This document shows, in pieces, positions 58,889 through 64,000 of a stretch of 64,000 bases of DNA. Origin of the DNA: Rhodococcus yananensis (GTDB lineage: Bacteria > Actinomycetota > Actinomycetes > Mycobacteriales > Mycobacteriaceae); NCBI RefSeq assembly GCF_020515525.1, contig NZ_JAIYEP010000010.1, positions 1 to 64,000 of the forward strand, read 5' to 3'. How positions within the stretch are numbered: the first letter of the stretch is position 1; every line of letters starts with the position of its first letter. Under the pieces are notes generated by a model that was not told where the DNA came from, made no database searches, and saw nothing but the letters and a program-made list of their open reading frames with translations. The position numbers and the translations under genes were made by a program.

Positions 58889-60148
58889 TCAGAGGACGGT
58901 GAGCGGCAACGGGATGCCGCGGTCCTCGAAGACGAACGCGGCACCCGAGGAGAACCGGGTGATCGCGACGTCTGCGTGTTCACGGGCAGGTTCGGGTGTG
59001 CGGACGACGTCGACGACGAGTGCGTCCTCGGTCTCCGCGACCACACGCGAGGTGAAGTGCGTATCGACGCCTCGGACGAGCGCGTCGAGCGGGTCGAGGT
59101 GGTCGGCGTCGACGAAGGTGGTCCAGCCGCCGTCCTCGTCGATGCCCGCGCCGCGGCCGAGCCGCAGACGCACCCGGTCGGCGTGGGGTTCGACGATCCG
59201 GTCCACGTACTGGTGCGGCGCGAACACCGGGTGCAGGTCGAGTACCGCGGCCAGACCCTCGAACGTCCCCGGCAGCCCGAGGGCGTTGCGGATCCGTTCG
59301 GAGGTGAGCCCCGCGATCCCCGTCAGCTGCCGCCGGAGCAGCGTTGCCGCGGACTCCTCGTCCGTGCGGCGGCGTACCCCGATGAGGAATCCCAGCGTGA
59401 GCAGGTGCTGCTGCAGGCACACCTCCTCGGCGATCCGGACGAGCGCCGACCGGGAGAAATCGGCGAACCGCACGTCCGACAGCAGCGGACCCGCATAGTC
59501 GTCACGGCCGCCTCCCCCGCGGACGATGGGGCTCAGGTCGAGACCCGCGGCGACACTGCGACCGACCTGTTCGGTGTGCGATTCCATGCGGGGCGGCACG
59601 TGTGCCGGGTCGATCGTCACGGTCCACGCGCAGTGCGGATGACGGTCGGCGGGTCGGCGCGGCGGCCGGTGGATCGGCCGCACCCGGGCGTGCGGGTTCG
59701 TCGCCAGGGCGGTCGCGTCGAAGGTCGGGTCCTCGATGTCGTGGCACATCGCGGTGACGTAGTCGTCGCCGAGCGGTTCGACGTCCACGAGGGCACCGCA
59801 GTGATCGAGCCAGAACTCCCCGTGGTCGCGGTCGTCGACGCGATACCGGAAGTCCATGAACTGCGGAGGTGCCCCGATGTCGAGTTGCAGCCCTTTGAAG
59901 ATGGTTTCGACGTCGTCGCCCTCGTATCCGAGAGCGCGTTGCATCCGTCGGGTGTACCACGGGGACGACGCCTGCCATTCCTCGATCGCGACGGCGGCCA
60001 TGCCGTCACGACCGAAGGCGGAGATCAGGTGCGCCATCCCCGACCGGTCGATGAGCTGGCCGCACAGCAACAGTTCCGGGACCAGGACGGCGAGATCGCT
60101 GCGGGACAGCGCCGCGAACGACCCGCCGGTGCGCGCCGTCGTCACCAC
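58889..60148 (-). CDS. Conserved-looking protein of unknown function in the CYP51 operon
   Basis: A 419-residue soluble protein I do not recognise. Striking segments are LDIGAPPQFMDFRYRVDDRDHGEFWLDHCGALVDVEP, TAMCHDIEDPTFDATALATNP and RVRPIHRPPRRP, rich in His, Cys and Asp and therefore metal- or haem-binding candidates. The C-terminal half is helical (ALVRIAEEVCLQQHLLTLGFLIGV). No signal or membrane segment is evident. It overlaps the SnoaL-like gene by 7 bases and is followed 67 bases later by the GMC oxidase, so it is tied to the sterol-oxidation operon. It could be a novel enzyme acting between CYP51 and the oxidase. Confidence 0.8.
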   Translation of the reverse strand: MVTTARTGGSFAALSRSDLAVLVPELLLCGQLIDRSGMAHLISAFGRDGMAAVAIEEWQASSPWYTRRMQRALGYEGDDVETIFKGLQLDIGAPPQFMDFRYRVDDRDHGEFWLDHCGALVDVEPLGDDYVTAMCHDIEDPTFDATALATNPHARVRPIHRPPRRPADRHPHCAWTVTIDPAHVPPRMESHTEQVGRSVAAGLDLSPIVRGGGGRDDYAGPLLSDVRFADFSRSALVRIAEEVCLQQHLLTLGFLIGVRRRTDEESAATLLRRQLTGIAGLTSERIRNALGLPGTFEGLAAVLDLHPVFAPHQYVDRIVEPHADRVRLRLGRGAGIDEDGGWTTFVDADHLDPLDALVRGVDTHFTSRVVAETEDALVVDVVRTPEPAREHADVAITRFSSGAAFVFEDRGIPLPLTVL

Positions 60149-60693
60149 AGCGAGACCGGTGCCTGCCCCGCCGGGTACCAGCCGGGTAGGCGCTTACCCG
60201 AGGTGGAGCGTTCGATGCGCTTGTGCATCCCGTCGGACAACGCCCGGTCGGTGATCATCTCGAGGAACAGGTGGGAGACGTTCCCGAAGTCGAAGAAGTC
60301 CCGTTGCCACGACCACCGGAAGTCGCCGCCGTACCGGAACCAACTGCCGCCGATGCCGTGCACCGCGTAGTGGGAGCCGTCCTCGCGGGTGGCGTCGGCG
60401 ACCTGCTTCCACAGGCCGATGACGTCGCCGCTGCGGTCGTCGACGACGAACTGCTGGTACGGGTACTCCCAGCCTTCGAGGCCCCTCATCTCCTGCCCGA
60501 GCGCGAGATCTCGGATCTCGTCGCGTCCCACGGCCATGAAGTCGTCCTTCGGCCCGTAGTTCCACCCGTAGGTGGCGTCCTCGGTGTACATCTCGGCGAG
60601 CGGCGTCCAGTCCCCCGCCGCCTCGGCCTTCTTGTTGGCGTCGATCCAGCGGGTGATCATCTCGTCCAGCTCGGCACGGTCGAACGTGGCCAT
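60142..60693 (-). CDS. SnoaL/NTF2-like protein of the CYP51 locus (Rv0762c-like)
   Basis: A 183-residue NTF2-fold protein with ATFDRAELDEMITRWIDANKKAEAAGDWTPLAEMYTEDATYGW and GIGGSWFRYGGDFRWSWQRDFFDFGNV. Similar proteins of about 180 residues accompany cyp51 in mycobacteria (Rv0762c from memory). The fold suits binding or isomerising a steroid-like ligand, as in ketosteroid isomerase, although the catalytic residues were not checked. It lies 86 bases after the ferredoxin stop and overlaps the next gene by 7 bases. Confidence 0.85.
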   Translation of the reverse strand: MATFDRAELDEMITRWIDANKKAEAAGDWTPLAEMYTEDATYGWNYGPKDDFMAVGRDEIRDLALGQEMRGLEGWEYPYQQFVVDDRSGDVIGLWKQVADATREDGSHYAVHGIGGSWFRYGGDFRWSWQRDFFDFGNVSHLFLEMITDRALSDGMHKRIERSTSGKRLPGWYPAGQAPVSLW

Positions 60694-60741
60694 CGCGTGT
60701 CTCCTGAGTGAGTGGGCTGTCGGTGGTACTGCTTGACGGTC

Positions 60742-60776
60742 GTGCGGGAAGATCTGTGCGGGAAGATCTGTGCGGG
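60742..60776. repeat. 14-bp tandem repeat, 2.5 copies
   Basis: GTGCGGGAAGATCT occurs at 60742-60755 and 60756-60769, with GTGCGGG once more. It fills most of the gap between the ferredoxin and the SnoaL-like gene and may be a slippage product. Confidence 0.85.
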
Positions 60777-60779
60777 TGC

Positions 60780-60974
60780 TCAGTCCTCGATGATGCGCAG
60801 CGCCCGTGTCGGGCAGTAGCGCACCGCGTTCTCGACGTCGCCGCGCAGGTCGTCGGGAACGTCGGCGAGCAGGATCTCGACGGTGCCGTGTCTGGGGACG
60901 GTGAACACGTCGGGTGCCTCCATCGAGCACATGGCGTGCCCCTGGCACAGGTCGAGGTCGGCTTCGACTTTCAC
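60780..60974 (-). CDS. 3Fe-4S ferredoxin (CYP51 partner)
   Basis: A 64-residue ferredoxin with Cys10, Cys16 and Cys54 (CQGHAMC and YCPTRAL); His13 stands where the fourth Cys of a 4Fe-4S cluster would be. This pattern indicates a 3Fe-4S cluster as in mycobacterial P450 ferredoxins. It starts 7 bases after the CYP51 stop, at a GTG, and should pass electrons to CYP51 and perhaps to the CYP123-like enzyme. The matching mycobacterial gene is Rv0763c from memory. Confidence 0.93.
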   Translation of the reverse strand: MKVEADLDLCQGHAMCSMEAPDVFTVPRHGTVEILLADVPDDLRGDVENAVRYCPTRALRIIED

Positions 60975-60981
60975 GGTGGTC

Positions 60982-62355
60982 TCACCTCCGGGCGCGACGG
61001 CGGTACCGCACCGCGCACGGTTGCGCGAGCTGCACCACCATCTTCGAGTGATCGTTGCGGTAGGTGTCGGCGGGCTGGGCAAGTTCGAACTCGTAGTCGC
61101 GCAACATGATCGAGAACATCGCCTTGAGCTGCATGAGCGCGAACGCCGCGCCGACACACCGGTGCCGGCCCGCCCCGAACGGAATCCACGTCCACCGGTT
61201 GACGATGTCCTCCTGGTTCGGATCGATGTACCGGCCCGGATCGAACACATCGGGATCGGGGAAATCCTCCGGGATGCGATTGGAGATCGCCGGTGTCGCA
61301 CCGACCAGATCCCCTTCGGCGATGCGATGACCGGCGACCTCGAAGTCCGCGCGGGCGACGCGCAGCAGCAGGATCAGCGGCGGATGCATCCGCAGGGTCT
61401 CCTTCAGCACCGCCTCGAGTACCGGAATCTGCCGCAGAGCATGAAAACTCACGTCCTGACCGTCTGCGTAGATGCCGTCGAGTTCCTCGGCGACCTGCCG
61501 CATGTACTCGGGATTGCGGAGCAGTTCGATCAGCGCCCACGCCGCCGTCCCCGACGTCGTGTGGTGGCCGGCGAACATCATCGAGATAAAGATGCCGGTG
61601 ACCTCGTCGGCGCTGAACCGTGGATCACCGTTCTCGTCGGGCACCGACACCAGCACGTCGAGAAGGTCGCGATCCTCCTTGCCCTGAGGGGGATTCGCGA
61701 TCCGTTCGTCCATGATCTCCTGGACGAGGGCGACGAGTCCGCGGCGGGCCTCGTCTCGGCGCCGGAAGCTCTCGATCGGCGCGTACGGGTCGACGAAGGC
61801 CAGTGCGTCCGTGCCCTTCTCCAGATCGTGGTACAGCCGCGCGAACCGACTGTCGAGCCGGTCGCGGAACTTCTTGCCGATCAGGCATGCCGACGACGTG
61901 TAGATCGTCAGTTCCGCGAAGAACTCGAGCAGGTCGATCTCGCCCTCGTCGCCCCAGCCCGCAACCATGTCCTGCACCTCGCGGTCGATGGTCGCTGCGT
62001 GCCCCTTCATCTGTTCACCGCGCAACGCCGTGTTGTGCAGCATCTCCTTGCGCCGCTCGGGGCTCGCGTCGAAGACCACGCCCTCCCCGAACACGGGCTT
62101 CATGAACGGGTAGGCGGCCTGCTGATCGAGATCCTCGTCGGCGGAGCGGAAGAAGAACTCGTTCGCCTCCGCGCCGGAGAGCAGCACGACGTTCCTGTCG
62201 GCGAGGCGGAACGCTCCGACGTCGCCGCATTCCCGCCGCACCCGGTTCATCAGGGCGATCGGGTCGCTGCGCAGTTCCTCGAGATGTCCGTGCTCGTGTT
62301 CGCCCCCGGAGACGACCTTCGGTGCGACGAGAATGTCGGGTGATCCTGCGTTCAC
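60982..62355 (-). CDS. cyp51: Sterol 14-alpha-demethylase, cytochrome P450 CYP51
   Basis: A 457-residue soluble P450 that is very similar, from memory, to M. tuberculosis CYP51 (Rv0764c). It has VVSGGEHEHGHLEEL, ANEFFFRSADEDLDQ, FRRRDEARRGL, the I-helix AGHHTTSGTAAW, KETLRMHPP (ExxR) and the haem loop FGAGRHRCVGAAFA. CYP51 oxidatively removes the 14-alpha methyl of lanosterol-type sterols. The true bacterial substrate is uncertain because most actinobacteria do not make sterols. GTG 62355 overlaps the SDR stop. The order SDR-cyp51-ferredoxin matches mycobacteria. Confidence 0.96.
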   Translation of the reverse strand: MNAGSPDILVAPKVVSGGEHEHGHLEELRSDPIALMNRVRRECGDVGAFRLADRNVVLLSGAEANEFFFRSADEDLDQQAAYPFMKPVFGEGVVFDASPERRKEMLHNTALRGEQMKGHAATIDREVQDMVAGWGDEGEIDLLEFFAELTIYTSSACLIGKKFRDRLDSRFARLYHDLEKGTDALAFVDPYAPIESFRRRDEARRGLVALVQEIMDERIANPPQGKEDRDLLDVLVSVPDENGDPRFSADEVTGIFISMMFAGHHTTSGTAAWALIELLRNPEYMRQVAEELDGIYADGQDVSFHALRQIPVLEAVLKETLRMHPPLILLLRVARADFEVAGHRIAEGDLVGATPAISNRIPEDFPDPDVFDPGRYIDPNQEDIVNRWTWIPFGAGRHRCVGAAFALMQLKAMFSIMLRDYEFELAQPADTYRNDHSKMVVQLAQPCAVRYRRRARR

Positions 62356-63137
62356 TTGTCTTCCTTCCGCAGCGGTGCCTCGGGTTGCACCTCGATGAGC
62401 ACGATGTGGGCGCCGCGCGGCGCCGAGACGACGGACACCGCGGCGGCGGCGATGTCGGATGCCCGCAGGAGATAGGGGTGGCGGGCCAGACCCCAGTGGA
62501 TCCAGTCCTCGAGCAGCGGACCGACGACGCGCTCCGGCTGGTCCGCGCCCGCCGCCGTCTGCGTCGGCCCCGGGCGGACGGTCGAGGCGCGCACACCGGT
62601 GCCCTCGAGTTCCATCCGCATCTGCCGCACCAGCGCTTCGAGACCGGTCTTGGCCCCGATGTATGCACCGGCTCGGGGACGGGCCTCGACAGCGCAGTCG
62701 GAGCCGATCACCACGAAATCACCGCGGGCGCGGTCGATCATGCCGGGGATCACGCGGTGCGCGAGACGCTGCGTGCCACCGAGGTGTACGTCGACCTGGA
62801 ATTCGAAGCGGTCCGGGTCCATCTCGTGGACGAGCGCGAAGTCCATGTCGCCGGCACCGGACACCACGATCTCGGTCGGTCCGTGCGCGGACTCCGCGGC
62901 GGTGACGAATGCGTCGACGGAATCGGTGGACGACACGTCGAGGTGGTGGGCGACGGCCCGACCGCCCTCGGCGCGGATCTTCTCGGCGATCGCTTCGCAC
63001 TCGTCGACGCGCCGCGCCCCGAGCGCGACGGGGTGCCCCAGTTCGGCGAGGGCGTAGGCGGTGGCGGTGCCGATGCCGGACGAGGCTCCGGTGACGAGGG
63101 CGGGCCGGCGTGCGGGATGCGGGTCGAATCTAGGCAT
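62352..63137 (-). CDS. Short-chain dehydrogenase of the CYP51 locus (Rv0765c-like)
   Basis: A 261-residue oxidoreductase with cofactor loop VTGASSGIGTATAYAL (residue 15 on), NAG-equivalent SGAGDMDF and the catalytic AYIGAKTG (YxxxK). The position between a CYP123-like P450 and CYP51 mirrors Rv0765c. It could oxidise a hydroxylated sterol intermediate. Its start overlaps the P450 upstream by 8 bases and its stop overlaps the cyp51 GTG by 4, so the genes are tightly coupled. Confidence 0.9.
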   Translation of the reverse strand: MPRFDPHPARRPALVTGASSGIGTATAYALAELGHPVALGARRVDECEAIAEKIRAEGGRAVAHHLDVSSTDSVDAFVTAAESAHGPTEIVVSGAGDMDFALVHEMDPDRFEFQVDVHLGGTQRLAHRVIPGMIDRARGDFVVIGSDCAVEARPRAGAYIGAKTGLEALVRQMRMELEGTGVRASTVRPGPTQTAAGADQPERVVGPLLEDWIHWGLARHPYLLRASDIAAAAVSVVSAPRGAHIVLIEVQPEAPLRKEDK

Positions 63138-64000
63138 GTCGCTCGGTCACCTTCACGGGGAGGGCGGCGAAGCCGCGGACGTTGGTGGAGTGGACGCGTT
63201 CGCACCGGTCGAAGTCGACGTCGTAGTCGGCGACGCGCCGCGCGAACTGTTCGAGGGCGATGTTCGCCTCGAGCCGCGCGAGGTGGGCTCCGAGGCAGAA
63301 ATGCACTCCCCCACCGAAACTCGCGATCTTGTTGGTGCTGTCCCGGTCGATGCGGAACTCGTCGGCGTCGTCGAAGACGGCGGAATCGCGGTTGGCCGAT
63401 CCGATGAGCAGGAGCACCTTGTCGCCGGCGCGGATGGTGGACCCGTGCAGGTCGATGTCCTCCGCCGCCGTGCGGGCGACCAGCTGACTGGACGTGTCGT
63501 AGCGGAGGGTCTCCTCCACCCAGTCGGGCGCTCGGTGCGGGTCGGTGAGCACCCGCGACACCTGGTCCTGCGCGCGGGCACCCCAGTAGAGGGCGTTGCC
63601 GAGGAGTTTGGTGGTGGTCTCGTTGCCTGCGACGACCATGAGGAACATGAATCCGATGATCTCGTCGTCGGTGAGCCGGTCGCCGTCGATCTCGGCGTCG
63701 AGCAGCGCGGACGTGAGATCGGACGTGGCGGCGCGGCGGCGCTCGGCGATCATGTCCGCGTAGTAGCCCACGAGGTTCAGGGACGCCTCCATCGCGGCGA
63801 CCGGGACGTCGAGCACCCCTTCCTCCCGGTGCACGACGAGGTCGGCGAGCCGTCGGATCTCCGCGCGATCGACCTCGGGCACCCCCATGAGTTCGGAGAT
63901 CACATCCATCGGGAGTTTGCCGGCGACCTCGGCGATCCAGTCGAATTCGCCGGCGTCGAGGGCGGGTTCGAGGTAGCCCAGAGTCAGTTCGAGGATGCGC
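63130..64000 (-). CDS. Cytochrome P450, CYP123-like (partial, cut by window end)
   Basis: The C-terminal part, about 290 residues, of a P450. The I-helix segment is VVAGNETTTKLL, the ExxR motif ETLRYDTSSQ, and the haem loop FGGGVHFCLGAHLARLE. The frame stays open to the window edge, so the N-terminal third is missing. The ATG at 63909 is internal and not the start. The order P450-SDR-CYP51-ferredoxin fits mycobacterial Rv0766c (CYP123), by memory. The substrate is unknown; it may act on the same sterol-like compound as CYP51. Confidence 0.92.
   Translation of the reverse strand, partial: RILELTLGYLEPALDAGEFDWIAEVAGKLPMDVISELMGVPEVDRAEIRRLADLVVHREEGVLDVPVAAMEASLNLVGYYADMIAERRRAATSDLTSALLDAEIDGDRLTDDEIIGFMFLMVVAGNETTTKLLGNALYWGARAQDQVSRVLTDPHRAPDWVEETLRYDTSSQLVARTAAEDIDLHGSTIRAGDKVLLLIGSANRDSAVFDDADEFRIDRDSTNKIASFGGGVHFCLGAHLARLEANIALEQFARRVADYDVDFDRCERVHSTNVRGFAALPVKVTERHA

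Noticed and set aside
1-64000. CRISPR arrays, insertion sequences, rRNA operons and prophage genes
   Set aside because: Looked for regularly spaced repeats, transposase motifs and structural phage proteins; only short tandem repeats and hairpins were found.

Overview
The window is about 64 kb of GC-rich actinobacterial chromosome. The coding pattern points to a mycolic-acid-containing genus of the Mycobacteriales, most like Rhodococcus or a close relative. Supporting genes are an antigen-85-type mycolyltransferase, a mycothiol-type arsenate reductase, a CYP51 operon laid out as in mycobacteria, a class I cholesterol-oxidase-like flavoenzyme, a KstR-like TetR regulator, IdeR/DtxR-type iron boxes and an HspR-type HAIR operator. 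No rRNA, complete tRNA, transposase, phage gene or CRISPR array is visible. The genus is an inference; only the family-level features are seen directly.

Layout. 1-4.3 kb: a minus-strand sulfonate/taurine-type ABC importer followed by an NtaA/DszA-family flavin monooxygenase, a sulfur-scavenging unit. 4.5-8.9 kb: a metal island with arsR-acr3-arsC, a convergent arsI-type C-As lyase, a second arsR, and a cmtR-CDF efflux pair, ending in a wrecked Nudix gene. 9-11 kb: an ECF41 sigma factor with a VOC protein and a carboxymuconolactone-decarboxylase gene whose upstream region carries a near-consensus ECF41 promoter. 11-16.6 kb: a DapC-like aminotransferase, AraC and MerR regulators, and a stand-alone ectoine hydroxylase gene. 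16.6-20.7 kb: DAHP synthase with an aromatic-rich leader peptide, a gene-free stretch holding an IdeR box, a candidate small RNA and a G-rich repeat, then a ClpC-type unfoldase under a HAIR element.

20.8-37.6 kb is a mixed region: Ski2-like helicase, treble-clef FBP protein, YeiH-type exporter, MacB-like ABC unit divergent from a NarL-type two-component system, SDR plus mycolyltransferase, pseudouridine synthase, CYTH-CHAD protein, alcohol dehydrogenase, universal stress protein and VIT-family transporter. 37.7-48 kb: MarR plus a siderophore-binding lipoprotein with an upstream IdeR-like box, an APH-like/P-loop kinase fusion, a phospholipid operon (plsB, HAD-PlsC fusion, UPF0104 membrane protein) and a MetPS-type importer.

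48-64 kb: a TetR regulator and a divergent F420-type oxidoreductase separated by a perfect 24-bp palindrome, a KstD-like flavoenzyme, an iron ABC importer (fbpABC type) behind another IdeR-like box, and a minus-strand sterol-oxidation operon. That operon contains a CYP123-like P450 (cut by the window end), SDR, CYP51, a 3Fe-4S ferredoxin, a SnoaL-like protein, a conserved protein I do not recognise and a GMC cholesterol-oxidase-like enzyme.

Two families of long inverted repeats recur at gene 3' ends, and a third occurs once. Several genes appear to start on leaderless transcripts. The least explained signals are the IdeR-box/sRNA candidate at 18.1 kb, the aro leader peptide at 17.8 kb, and the unknown protein within the CYP51 operon.
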